Counted from the stretch's first letter, positions 1-6,943 are shown. The stretch: 8,343 bases of DNA from Flavobacteriaceae bacterium UBA2765 (GCA_002352665.1 DEIV01000067.1:1-8343); one strand, 5' to 3'. Notes: generated from the sequence alone by a model not told the origin. Numbers and translations: made by a program.

Positions 1-394
1 TACCAAAAACGGTATGTTTATTATCTAACCAAGGTGTTGCAACATGTGTAATAAAGAATTGACTACCATTCGTTGCTGGTCCTGAATTGGCCATTGATAA
101 TATACCTGGTTTATCGTGTTTTAATTCAGCATGAAATTCATCATCGAAACTATATCCAGGATTGCCTGTACCTGTTCCTTGAGGGCAACCACCTTGCACC
201 ATAAAATCTGGAATTACCCTGTGAAATTTTAGTCCGTTATAATATGGTGTACCTTGAGGTTTACTGTTATTTTCTAAATTTCCTTCTGCCAAGGCAACAA
301 AGTTACCAACAGTTCCAGGAGTTTTTTCAAAGGTTAAATTTATAAGTATGTCACCTTTAGAGGTGTTAAATTTTACGTATAATCCGTCAGTCAT
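1..394 (-). CDS. Cyclophilin-type peptidylprolyl isomerase (partial, C-terminus beyond the left edge)
   Basis: Catalyses cis-trans isomerisation of prolyl peptide bonds and assists protein folding. Starting at ATG 394-392, 131 codons are visible and the frame is open to the edge. The cyclophilin core is clear: FHRVIPDFMVQGG at about residues 57-69, with the family's catalytic Arg (R59), Phe (F64) and Gln (Q67). It is followed by SMANSGPATNGSQFFIT (100-116), and by W122 and H127 at the usual ligand-pocket positions. The start is at the right place because the first beta strand (YVKFNTSKGDILINL) begins at residue 6. No signal peptide or lipoprotein box is seen, so it is probably cytoplasmic, unlike the periplasmic or lipoprotein PPIases common in this group. 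It has its own promoter and lies just past the terminator of the preceding same-strand unit. The family call is secure. Which cyclophilin paralogue it is cannot be told. Confidence 0.95.
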   Translation of the reverse strand, partial: MTDGLYVKFNTSKGDILINLTFEKTPGTVGNFVALAEGNLENNSKPQGTPYYNGLKFHRVIPDFMVQGGCPQGTGTGNPGYSFDDEFHAELKHDKPGILSMANSGPATNGSQFFITHVATPWLDNKHTVFG

Positions 395-416
395 TTTTTT
401 AAATTTTAATGAAGTG

Positions 417-447
417 CAAATATACTTTATAATAATAGTTTTACCAA
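417..447 (-). promoter_or_regulatory. Bacteroidota-type promoter of the cyclophilin gene
   Basis: Read on the minus strand, TATATTTG (424-417) matches the TAnnTTTG -7 consensus of Bacteroidota. A TTG -33 element lies at 447-445, separated by 20 bp, within the usual spacing. The -7 element is about 22 bp upstream of the ATG at 394. The site lies between the upstream terminator (456-490) and the gene, as expected for an independent transcript. Inferred from consensus only. Confidence 0.6.
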
Positions 448-455
448 TTTCTCAT

Positions 456-490
456 AAACAAAAAAAGGCTCATTATTTAAAATGAACCTT
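456..490 (-). terminator. Intrinsic terminator of the secreted-protein unit
   Basis: On the minus strand AAGGTTCATT and AATGAGCCTT form a 10-bp stem, including one U-G wobble, around a 6-nt loop (475-480). A T-rich run follows (466-456: seven T, G, three T). The wobble pairs only in minus-strand RNA; the plus strand has a C-A mismatch there, which supports the direction. It begins 23 bp after the stop codon of the 275-residue protein. Confidence 0.8.
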
Positions 491-512
491 AACAATTTTT
501 ATAACCAAATTT

Positions 513-1340
513 TTATTTAATTACTTTAAAAGTACCTTTTTGTTTACCAACTTCTACTTGAACTAAGTAGACTCCATTTGGTAAATTTTGCATAAGTATT
601 TTTGATTCTAAAGCAACTGGTTTTTTAGAAATTACCTTTTGACCTATAGTATTATAAATATTTACAGAAGAGATATTTTCTTTTGCTCTAAGCGTTAATA
701 CATTGTCGGTAATTGGGTTTGGAGAATAATTAAAACCTACTTCGACCAGATCTTCTATGCTAGCTGTAGCTGTATTTAAAAGTTTATAATTATCTATGCC
801 AATACCCCAAGTTTTTGTATTCTCATCATCATAAACAAATTTCACTTTAAATGCATTATTGATATAAGAAGATACATCAATAGTTCTAGTTTGATTTAAT
901 CCTGTACCAGCTGGAGTGTCATCAGCATCAACAGTTAGTATATTTTGCCAATTGTTTCCATCCCATACATCAACCATAAAATCTCCACTTACTCCAAATG
1001 TTTGATGATTATAAGTAATTTCTATAGCTAAGCTATTAACATTTGCAGCAACTAAATCTACAGCAGGTCCCTCTAATTCAACTACGTTATTAATAAAATT
1101 ACCACATGCATCATCATCAAAAATAACACCACCTGATGTAAAAAAAGAGTAATTATCTGTTTCTCCACCACTTCCACGTAAATTACCGGTATATCCAAAC
1201 TGCCAAGCACAACCTGTTGGTCCGGTAGTAGCTGACCAGCCTGTAGGAATTGTCGATGCATTAAAATTTTCTTCTTGAATTTGTGCATTTGCAATTAAAC
1301 CAACACAAAATAATATATATAATAAACTAAATTTTTTCAT
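513..1340 (-). CDS. Secreted protein with MAM-like/cleaved-adhesin domain and T9SS sorting domain
   Basis: 275 residues from ATG 1340-1338. A longer in-frame start at 1412 would add 24 residues, overlap the previous gene and bury the signal peptide, so it is rejected. Residues 1-20 (MKKFSLLYILFCVGLIANAQ) are a signal peptide ending ANA-Q, a good signal peptidase I site. Residues 24-187 look like a choice-of-anchor/cleaved-adhesin jelly-roll domain: ENFNASTIPTGW at the start, a cysteine pair (C44, C79), FMVDVWDGNNW near 121-131, and a closing GIGIDNYKL at 180-187. Residues about 204-275 match a type A T9SS C-terminal domain: NYSPNPITD, then SVNIYNTIGQKV, LPNGVYLVQVE and the terminal FKVIK. The protein should therefore cross the outer membrane by T9SS and be released or surface-anchored after the sorting domain is removed. 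It follows the 540-residue secreted protein by 22 bp, so the two are probably co-transcribed. The ligand or substrate is unknown; no catalytic motif is seen. Confidence 0.88.
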   Translation of the reverse strand: MKKFSLLYILFCVGLIANAQIQEENFNASTIPTGWSATTGPTGCAWQFGYTGNLRGSGGETDNYSFFTSGGVIFDDDACGNFINNVVELEGPAVDLVAANVNSLAIEITYNHQTFGVSGDFMVDVWDGNNWQNILTVDADDTPAGTGLNQTRTIDVSSYINNAFKVKFVYDDENTKTWGIGIDNYKLLNTATASIEDLVEVGFNYSPNPITDNVLTLRAKENISSVNIYNTIGQKVISKKPVALESKILMQNLPNGVYLVQVEVGKQKGTFKVIK

Positions 1341-1362
1341 CTTATTTAAAATTTTGCTTCTA

Positions 1363-2985
1363 TTATTCAAATTCAACACGTTGTATAAATACACTAGAGT
1401 TTCCTGCAGCATCAGTAACTATCCATTCTCTAATAATCATATTCACTCTTTTAGTTACACATTTATCTAAAGAGGCATACATATCTATATGTTGAGCTGT
1501 TTCTCCACCGACTGTTTGGCCATTGACAGTACCTTCATAAGAGATCCAAAAACCAATTCCAAAATCACCGTAAACATCCCTTGGACCAAGATCCATATGA
1601 TGTAAATCAGTATTACTCAATAGTGTTAAATTTGAATTGGTATATTCACCAAAGCCTTCTAATGTGTAAGGCTTACTAAAATCTACATTGGCATATTCTC
1701 GAAGCTCTTTTTGTGTATCATTTTCAACATATCCTCCAGTATTAATCCAGGAATTAAAATCTACTAATGATTCAAAATATATTTCTACCATCCAACCAGA
1801 AGTAGGATCAACATTATTAACCACCCTTCCATGCACTTTAGCTGTACCATCGTTAAACCTTTGGAAATATCCATTTTCCCAGTGGTGCCATTTATCAAAT
1901 GGAAAACTATTAAACCAAATATTAGATGCTGTATAAGTTGGTCCAAAATCAATAAAACATGAATTCTCAACATTTTCATATTCTTTGTATTCAATAGTTA
2001 CCGCAGAACACCCATCGCTAAAAGTAACTTCAGGCATTCTATTAATATTTTCTAAAAGGATGTGACTGGAAAAATTATCAGCAGTTGGAGGTTCCGTATC
2101 AAAATCAACGCAACTACATTGGACATTAGTTTTAACAGCACCTGCCATTACCCATGATTGTCCGTCTACAGTTTGCCCGTTTTTATTTTTTCTGGTATCA
2201 ATTTTAATCTCTATTTCATTAACGGTACCTGCCACATTTTCCAAATTAATTTCAAAAATTTTAATGCAACATTGGCCTGAAGGAAAGTTATCTATGGTTT
2301 CAGTCAATTCAGCAAAACTTCCATCTGCAGCAGACACTTCAATATGTATATATCTACCATCATCTGTTAATTCAGAAATCGGTAGTTCTACCTTTATGGG
2401 TCTTGGGCCTGAATCCGTTTGCACAGGAATGGAAAGTGTTTCTATAGTATTGTACCCACTTAAAGCTGTAAATACACCTGTTGAGGCTGCACCTGTATTT
2501 TTTCTTCTAAAAACATAAGCCAACATTGATTGAGCACTATTAGCGTCAGTAGTATTTGAATAGCTTATTGAAGAAGTAGCGGGTAATTTGGCTCTATAAT
2601 ACCAAACATTGGAGTTTCCACCTGAAGGTAATAGTCTTGATGCTTCATATGAATTACCTTGATCGTCTTGTATTTCAATAGTTGGGCCCGGATTATTACC
2701 TTTATATACAATTTCTACAACAACATGGTCTTGACTTTCAACATCAGGAATTTCTAATGTAGCGGGAATATTATCTTTTAATCCCAAGCTTAATAATTCT
2801 ACTTCTATACCATCCATACAGGTATACGACCATCCCGGGTCTGTCATGCTTGTAAAAGTATTAGAAGTAACATCAATTTTTTTAGTTGTTGGTTTGTCAC
2901 CTCCATTATAAGCGTATATAGCAGAACTAACAAAAAACAAAGTAAACATTACAGTGAATGTTTTTAATGAGTAAGTTTTTTTCAT
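1363..2985 (-). CDS. Secreted protein of unknown function with HYR-like module split by an insertion
   Basis: 540 residues from ATG 2985-2983. Residues 1-25 (KK at 2-3, then FTVMFTLFFVSSAIYA) are a signal peptide. Residues 26-295 are beta-rich with scattered cysteines (C56, CC 239-240, C290, C292) and match no family I recognise. At 297-333 the pattern DTEPPT...PEVTFSDGCSAVTIEY resembles the opening of HYR/Ig-like repeats of bacteroidotal surface proteins. The matching ending, REWIVTDAAGNSSVFIQRVEF, occurs only at 519-539. The roughly 165 residues between (about 344-509; NDGTAKVHGRVVN at 378-390, DPTSGWMVEIYF at 393-404, YTLEGFGEYT at 440-449) look like a separate beta domain inserted into the module. 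It recalls an unnamed 'DGTA...DP..W' domain I associate with marine Bacteroidota secreted proteins, but that is from memory. There is no T9SS sorting domain, so it may stay in the periplasm or work with the sorted protein encoded 22 bp downstream. Function unknown. Confidence 0.85.
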   Translation of the reverse strand: MKKTYSLKTFTVMFTLFFVSSAIYAYNGGDKPTTKKIDVTSNTFTSMTDPGWSYTCMDGIEVELLSLGLKDNIPATLEIPDVESQDHVVVEIVYKGNNPGPTIEIQDDQGNSYEASRLLPSGGNSNVWYYRAKLPATSSISYSNTTDANSAQSMLAYVFRRKNTGAASTGVFTALSGYNTIETLSIPVQTDSGPRPIKVELPISELTDDGRYIHIEVSAADGSFAELTETIDNFPSGQCCIKIFEINLENVAGTVNEIEIKIDTRKNKNGQTVDGQSWVMAGAVKTNVQCSCVDFDTEPPTADNFSSHILLENINRMPEVTFSDGCSAVTIEYKEYENVENSCFIDFGPTYTASNIWFNSFPFDKWHHWENGYFQRFNDGTAKVHGRVVNNVDPTSGWMVEIYFESLVDFNSWINTGGYVENDTQKELREYANVDFSKPYTLEGFGEYTNSNLTLLSNTDLHHMDLGPRDVYGDFGIGFWISYEGTVNGQTVGGETAQHIDMYASLDKCVTKRVNMIIREWIVTDAAGNSSVFIQRVEFE

Positions 2986-3026
2986 ACTTTTTATGTTGGT
3001 TAATAAGTTACTTTTAAATACAATAA

Positions 3027-3056
3027 CCCTATCAGTTAATTATAAACCAATAGGGG
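3027..3056. other. Hairpin-forming sequence in the leader of the 540-residue protein gene
   Basis: CCCTAT (3027-3032) and ATAGGG (3050-3055) can pair. Inside them, GTT/AAC extend the stem after a 2x2 internal loop. No T-run follows on either strand, so it is not a standard intrinsic terminator. It sits about 42-73 bp upstream of the start at 2985, inside the 181-bp gap after the radical SAM gene, and could lie in the leader of the secreted-protein unit. No good TAnnTTTG element was found at the expected distance from that start. Significance is uncertain. Confidence 0.3.
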
Positions 3057-3166
3057 ATATGATTATAACGCTTTAATTAGCATAATATTTTCATAGTAAG
3101 ACCTTAATAAAATCACTTTATATTATTGACAACTAATCTTCAAAATTACAACTCATGAATAAATGA

Positions 3167-4279
3167 TTAAAAAAGTTTTAATTGTGGATTTTTATACTTG
3201 GAATATAGGGCATAATCTAATGGTGACATACAAATATGATCAAAGTACTGTTTTTTGGCTAATCTAAATTGAATAGCCACTTGTTCTGCAATTTTACCTT
3301 CACCACGCATGCGTTTGCCAAATCTACTGTCATTAAGTTGACCACCATGGCAACCTTCAATTTGATTTAAAATTTTGTTTGCTCTTTCCGGTAGTGTTTT
3401 TTTTACCCAATCTGTAAATATTTCACCTATGGCACCGTTCAATCTGACAATAGTATATGCCACAGAACTTGCACCAACTTCACTTACTTTTTTCACCAGA
3501 TTAAATATTTCATGACTATTAATTGCTGGAATGATAGGAGCCATCATCACATTTACGGGAATATTATGATGAGATAGAATTTCAATAGTTTTTAATCTTT
3601 TATTGATGGATGCGGTTCTTGGTTCTAATATTCTTCTGGTACTTTCCTCTAAGGAGGTTATAGAAATACTGACATGAATAAGATTTAATGTTGCTAATTC
3701 AGTAAGAATATCTAAATCTCTTAAAATCAAGGTGTTTTTAGTAATGATACTAACGGGGTGCTTATGTTTTAATAAAACCTTTAAAATCTTTCGGGTAATG
3801 GCTAATTTTTTTTCGATAGGTTGATAACAATCTGTGTTACCGGATAACATTATATTTTGAGCTTGCCAATTTTTACTTTTCAATTTATGCTCTAATAATT
3901 GAGCGGCATTTTTCTTATATAGTATTTTTCTTTCGAAATCCAATCCGGCACTATAACCCCAATACTCATGCGTATTTCTTGCATAACAATAAATACAGCC
4001 ATGTTCACAGCCTTGGTATGGGTTCATAGAATAGGCCAAACCAATATCTGTACTAGTAATTTTATTTAAAATAGTTTTAGGAAAAATTTCTAAATATTGT
4101 GTTTTGTTATGATCAGGATCTTCATTTTCTATCAAGCAATAATTTAGAAAATCATCTTCAATTACTTTTTGATGAATTGCAAAACGATTATTTGTGTTTA
4201 CTTGAGCTCCTCTACCTTTTATATATTTTGATTTTTCGATAACCAAATCTACATCATAAAACCAAAAAGTCTGGCTCAA
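3167..4279 (-). CDS. PA0069-family radical SAM protein
   Basis: A 370-codon frame encoding a radical SAM enzyme of the PA0069/COG1533 (SplB-related) group. The reaction is not established. The [4Fe-4S] motif CEHGCIYC (C91, C95, C98) has the family's CxxxCxxC spacing. Other family blocks are KGRGAQVNTNNRF (21-33), MLSGNTDCYQPIEKKL (144-159), SIITKN (177-182), LEPRT (218-222) and the C-terminal RFGKRMRGEG (319-328). There is no in-frame ATG before residue 85, which lies beyond the conserved KGRGAQ block. The start must therefore be a rare codon: TTG at 4279-4277 (annotated here) or TTG at 4246-4244. The latter gives 359 residues with 9 before KGRG. The gene begins 28 bp after the aroC stop on the same strand, so co-transcription is likely although no functional link to chorismate synthesis is known. 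Family confident; exact start uncertain. Confidence 0.88.
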   Translation of the reverse strand: MSQTFWFYDVDLVIEKSKYIKGRGAQVNTNNRFAIHQKVIEDDFLNYCLIENEDPDHNKTQYLEIFPKTILNKITSTDIGLAYSMNPYQGCEHGCIYCYARNTHEYWGYSAGLDFERKILYKKNAAQLLEHKLKSKNWQAQNIMLSGNTDCYQPIEKKLAITRKILKVLLKHKHPVSIITKNTLILRDLDILTELATLNLIHVSISITSLEESTRRILEPRTASINKRLKTIEILSHHNIPVNVMMAPIIPAINSHEIFNLVKKVSEVGASSVAYTIVRLNGAIGEIFTDWVKKTLPERANKILNQIEGCHGGQLNDSRFGKRMRGEGKIAEQVAIQFRLAKKQYFDHICMSPLDYALYSKYKNPQLKLF

Positions 4280-4307
4280 TAATGTAGCAAATAAAGTTAA
4301 AAGAACA

Positions 4308-5369
4308 TTATAATTTGGTAGTTCTGTTAAGTAAATAAAAATCGGCTAAAACTATAGCAGCTAATGCTTCAACTATAGGCACAGCTCTTGGAACAACACA
4401 AGGGTCATGTCTACCTTTACCTTGTACTTTTACAGGCTTGCCATCTTTATTGATAGTCTCATATTTTTGCAATAATGTAGCGACCGGTTTGAAGGCCACC
4501 TTAAAATAAATATCCATGCCATTAGAAATACCACCTTGAATACCACCGGAAAGATTTGTTTTTGTAGTGCCATCAGTATTGAAAGCGTCATTATGTTGAG
4601 AACCTTTGAGTTTTACACCTTCAAATCCGCTACCGTATTCAAAACCTTTAACGGCATTTAGAGAGAGCATTGCATGTCCTAATCTTGCATGTAATTTATC
4701 AAAAACAGGCTCTCCAAATCCAATGGGAACATTTTGAGCCACACAGCTAATAACACCACCTATAGTATCGCCTTGCTTTTTTATTATTTTTATATGATCA
4801 ATCATTTTATTAGCGATTGTTGTATCCGGACAACGAACGGCATTTGATTCAATTTTGGAAAAATCTAAATTTTCATATGATTCTTCCAAAGAAATATCGC
4901 CAACTGAAGAGGTAAAAGCATTTATTTTGATGTTTTTCAATAATTGCTTGGCAATTGCACCTGCAACTATCCAATTAGCGGTTTCACGGGCAGATGAGCG
5001 TCCACCACCTCTATAATCACGTAATCCATATTTTTTAGTATAGGTATAATCTGCATGAGAAGGTCTAAAAGTATCCTTTATATCATTATAATCATTTGAT
5101 TTCTGATTGGTATTTTTAATAATAAATCCAATGGACGTACCCGTGGTTTTACCTTCAAAAATTCCCGATAAAAACTGTACTTGATCAGATTCTTTACGTT
5201 GCGTAACAATATTAGATTGTCCGGGTTTACGTCGGTCAAGTTCATGTTGAATGGCATCAAAATTCAAGGGTAACCCAGCCGGACATCCATCAATAATGCC
5301 TCCTATAGCCTGACCATGGGATTCACCAAAAGTTGTAAGTTTAAATAATTTTCCAATAGCATTACTCAT
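4308..5369 (-). CDS. aroC: Chorismate synthase
   Basis: Last step of the shikimate pathway: 5-enolpyruvylshikimate-3-phosphate to chorismate plus phosphate, needing reduced FMN; cytoplasmic and normally a homotetramer. The 353-residue product is full length. It has the N-terminal signature FGESHGQAIGGIIDGCPAG (14-32), DTFRPSHADY (99-108), RGGGRSSARET (120-130, contributing to FMN and substrate binding) and RHDPCVVPRAVPIVEA (320-335). The ATG at 5369 puts GESHG at residues 15-19, the normal position. A -7-like element TATCTTTG lies 26 bp upstream. The gene is divergent from the acylphosphatase gene across 99 bp and leads into the radical SAM gene. Confidence 0.98.
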   Translation of the reverse strand: MSNAIGKLFKLTTFGESHGQAIGGIIDGCPAGLPLNFDAIQHELDRRKPGQSNIVTQRKESDQVQFLSGIFEGKTTGTSIGFIIKNTNQKSNDYNDIKDTFRPSHADYTYTKKYGLRDYRGGGRSSARETANWIVAGAIAKQLLKNIKINAFTSSVGDISLEESYENLDFSKIESNAVRCPDTTIANKMIDHIKIIKKQGDTIGGVISCVAQNVPIGFGEPVFDKLHARLGHAMLSLNAVKGFEYGSGFEGVKLKGSQHNDAFNTDGTTKTNLSGGIQGGISNGMDIYFKVAFKPVATLLQKYETINKDGKPVKVQGKGRHDPCVVPRAVPIVEALAAIVLADFYLLNRTTKL

Positions 5370-5394
5370 TCTTAGAATTAAAAAAGTTGAAATA

Positions 5395-5402
5395 CAAAGA
5401 TA
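5395..5402 (-). promoter_or_regulatory. Putative -7 element for aroC
   Basis: TATCTTTG on the minus strand is an exact TAnnTTTG match, 26 bp upstream of the aroC start. No TTG -33 element is present at 17-23 bp, so the assignment rests on the -7 box and its position only. Confidence 0.4.
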
Positions 5403-5443
5403 AAATAATTAATTGATAGTCTATTATTGATATGGTTATTGAT

Positions 5444-5451
5444 TAATTTTG
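5444..5451 (+). promoter_or_regulatory. Putative -7 element for the acylphosphatase gene
   Basis: TAATTTTG matches TAnnTTTG and ends 17 bp before the ATG at 5469. The nearest TTG on its upstream side (5427-5429) is only 14 bp away, short of the usual spacing, so this is tentative. Confidence 0.3.
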
Positions 5452-5468
5452 AATTAAATGCCTAATCA

Positions 5469-5720
5469 ATGAAAATTATTAATTATTCAATTTTAGTCAA
5501 AGGGAAAGTTCAAGGTGTTTGGTTTAGAAAATATACTAGGGATAAGGCCGTTGAACTAGGTATAAAAGGTTATGTCAAGAATGAACTGGACAAGACCGTT
5601 TTTATATCGGCTGAAGGTACGGAAGAGAAATTAGATGAATTTATTACTTGGTTATATGAGGGTTCACCTTTATCTCAAGTTAATGAGGTGATTTACGACA
5701 ATTGTATTGATAGCCAATAA
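5469..5720 (+). CDS. Acylphosphatase, apparently truncated by an in-frame stop
   Basis: Acylphosphatases hydrolyse carboxyl-phosphate bonds in small acyl phosphates; they are small cytoplasmic alpha/beta proteins of about 90-100 residues. The motif KGKVQGVWFR (11-20) carries the catalytic Arg (R20), and GYVKN (34-38) carries the catalytic Asn (N38). The frame stops after 83 residues at TAA 5718-5720. Read past that codon, it continues FTEFEIRKDDQFD to a second TAA at 5760-5762. That tail has the F.EIRK pattern of the final beta strand of acylphosphatases. A full-length ancestor would be 97 residues, with a sense codon such as CAA where TAA now stands. The active-site residues remain, but the edge strand of the fold would be missing. 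Either a recent nonsense mutation, a sequencing error, or a tolerated truncation. Confidence 0.85.
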   Translation: MKIINYSILVKGKVQGVWFRKYTRDKAVELGIKGYVKNELDKTVFISAEGTEEKLDEFITWLYEGSPLSQVNEVIYDNCIDSQ

Positions 5721-5762
5721 TTTACTGAGTTTGAAATTAGAAAAGATGATCAGTTCGATTAA
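5721..5762 (+). pseudogene. Out-of-ORF remnant of the acylphosphatase C-terminus
   Basis: Thirteen sense codons in frame with the acylphosphatase, directly after its TAA, ending in a second TAA at 5760-5762. The translation contains FTEFEIRK, which fits the last beta strand of the family. Its preservation suggests the upstream stop is recent or erroneous. Confidence 0.6.
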
Positions 5763-5808
5763 TAATTATGAATCGATTTCTTATGTCACTTCCTCAAATT
5801 AACTCTTA

Positions 5809-6561
5809 TTAAAAAAACCAAAGTTTAATAGCCATTACCGTAACCATAATGATTAAAAACAGCCTAACAAAACCATCCCCTTTTTTAACTGACCATCTAC
5901 TCATAAACCATCCTCCGGCGGCATTTCCAATAGAAAGAATAAGACCATACTTCCAATTTATCATATCATTGTAAATAAAAATGGCGACCGCCACTAATGA
6001 ATAAACTAAAGCAACAAATACTTTTATCGCATTACTTTTAACTAATGAGAACCTATTTATACTAGATAAGGTCAATAGCATTATAAAACCAACCCCGGCT
6101 TGAATAAACCCACCATAAATACCAACAAAGAAAAACGCAATAACCCCTAACCAAAAGTATTTACTGGTAGTTCTTTCTATGAGTTGTTTTAAAGAAATTT
6201 TCGGTTTGAATACCATGTAAATCACAATGACTACCATAATTACAGCCAGAATTTTATTAAACACATCACCATTAATGTCTATGGCCATATAAGCACCAAT
6301 AATAGCTCCTACAGATGCTGATAGTGCTAAATAAATACTATATGGAAATGCAGATACACCTTTACTTTTAAAACCACTTACCGCAAAAATATTTTGTATA
6401 ATAATGGCGATTCTATTAGTTGCATTGGCTATTCCTGACGGAAGGCCTAAAAAAATAAGTATGGGTAGGGACAATAAAGAACCACCGCCTGCAATTACAT
6501 TTATGGCACCTGCAATAAAACCTACAAAGATTAAGAGAATAAGATCAAAAGGGTATTCCAT
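5809..6561 (-). CDS. TauE/SafE-family membrane permease
   Basis: 250 residues, highly hydrophobic, from ATG 6561-6559. Members of this family (DUF81) are inner-membrane carriers linked to export or uptake of sulfite, sulfoacetate and other organosulfur anions. The substrate here cannot be told. About seven or eight membrane segments are visible, roughly at 8-25, 29-40, 50-62, 75-93, 102-118, 135-152, 155-166, 180-197, 205-220 and 232-249, some of them short or re-entrant. The family's internal duplication shows as AGAINVIAGGGSLLSLP (17-33) against GIYGGFIQAGVGFIMLL (147-163), each followed by a loop with N-A and a basic residue (ANATNR 45-50; SNAIK 176-180). The length is normal. It converges on the acylphosphatase gene with 88 bp between stop codons, or 46 bp from the acylphosphatase's second stop. 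No sulfur-metabolism gene is nearby. Upstream there is only a weak TACTTTTA element (6591-6584). Confidence 0.92.
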   Translation of the reverse strand: MEYPFDLILLIFVGFIAGAINVIAGGGSLLSLPILIFLGLPSGIANATNRIAIIIQNIFAVSGFKSKGVSAFPYSIYLALSASVGAIIGAYMAIDINGDVFNKILAVIMVVIVIYMVFKPKISLKQLIERTTSKYFWLGVIAFFFVGIYGGFIQAGVGFIMLLTLSSINRFSLVKSNAIKVFVALVYSLVAVAIFIYNDMINWKYGLILSIGNAAGGWFMSRWSVKKGDGFVRLFLIIMVTVMAIKLWFF

Positions 6562-6659
6562 GATAGGTTGATTTTAAAGGTGTTAAAAGTACATTTAATA
6601 GTTGATATAAAAAGATTAAAAAAATCTTGTTTTTTATTCAGCAAATTAAAAAAGCTCCT

Positions 6660-6667
6660 TATATTTG
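6660..6667 (+). promoter_or_regulatory. -7 promoter element of the tRNA-Ser gene
   Basis: TATATTTG followed by CAA is an exact TAnnTTTG box of the kind found before strongly expressed flavobacterial genes. It lies 61 bp upstream of the tRNA 5' end, implying a 5' leader of about 50 nt removed by RNase P. A TTG at 6627-6629 is too distant for a standard -33 box. Confidence 0.55.
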
Positions 6668-6728
6668 CAACCGCTAAGGAAAAATACTACAAATCAGCTT
6701 GGGGAAGAAAAAAACTCAAACTGGAACT

Positions 6729-6813
6729 GGAGAAATGGCAGAGTGGTCGAATGCACTAGTCTTGAAAACTAGCGAGGGTCACACCTCCGGGGGTTCGAAT
6801 CCCTCTTTCTCCG
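6729..6813 (+). tRNA. tRNA-Ser, anticodon UGA
   Basis: Class II tRNA of 85 nt. The acceptor stem GGAGAAA (6729-6735) pairs with TTTCTCC (6806-6812), with discriminator G at 6813. The anticodon stem CTAGT/ACTAG (6756-6760, 6768-6772) holds the loop CTTGAAA, giving anticodon TGA at 6763-6765, which reads UCA. The long variable arm (6773-6788) with GAGG/CCTC stem is the serine hallmark. The T arm is GGGGG-TTCGAAT-CCCTC, with one G-T wobble. The 3' CCA is not encoded (the sequence continues CAAA), so it must be added by CCA transferase. A strong terminator starts 8 nt after the 3' end. Confidence 0.97.
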
Positions 6814-6820
6814 CAAAAGG

Positions 6821-6850
6821 AAACCCACAACGAAAGTTGTGGGTTTTTTT
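6821..6850 (+). terminator. Intrinsic terminator of tRNA-Ser
   Basis: AAACCCACAAC (6821-6831), a GAAA tetraloop and GTTGTGGGTTT (6836-6846) form a perfect 11-bp stem. It is embedded in a run of seven T (6844-6850). Confidence 0.93.
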
Positions 6851-6895
6851 GTTTCCAGGAAAAAGCGAAGCTTGCTTCAGCTTTTTCCTGGAAAC
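6851..6895. repeat. 45-bp near-perfect inverted repeat
   Basis: GTTTCCAGGAAAAAGC (6851-6866) is exactly complementary to 6880-6895. Inside it, GAAG/CTTC close a CTTG tetraloop with one bulged A (6879). The folded stem is about 20 bp, much longer than a terminator needs, and neither strand has a T-run after it. It abuts the last T of the tRNA terminator. The inner part recurs in the second direct repeat downstream, but there the outer stem is lost. Confidence 0.85.
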
Positions 6896-6943
6896 AAAAA
6901 ACAAAACATCAAAGATGTTTGGGTTTCTATGTTTGTATTGGAT
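6862..6943. repeat. Direct repeat, copy 1 (82 bp)
   Basis: Begins AAAGCGAAGCTTGC and ends TTTGTATTGGAT. It aligns without gaps to 6983-7064, with 77 of 82 positions identical by eye. Its 3' half contains AAACATC-AAA-GATGTTT (a 7-bp hairpin). The 5' half overlaps the 45-bp inverted repeat. No plausible protein is encoded; the open frames across it overlap the tRNA and are treated as spurious. Confidence 0.88.

Noticed and set aside
1341..1412. 24-residue N-terminal extension of the 275-residue secreted protein
   Set aside because: It would overlap the end of the upstream gene and place a polar segment before an evident signal peptide; the ATG at 1340 is the natural start.
1688..1936. Plus-strand open frames inside the 540-residue protein gene (also 2264-2518)
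   Set aside because: They are antisense to a well-supported gene, have no domains and are explained by its codon pattern.
3027..3056. Terminator of the radical SAM gene
   Set aside because: The hairpin is about 110 bp past the stop codon and has no T-run on the minus strand.
5078..5260. Alternative-frame minus-strand open frame inside aroC
   Set aside because: It lies wholly within chorismate synthase, whose conserved motifs cover the same bases in another frame.
6568..6759. 63-codon plus-strand open frame before and into the tRNA
   Set aside because: It covers the tRNA promoter region and the 5' part of tRNA-Ser. Its lysine/leucine-rich product has no recognisable domain.
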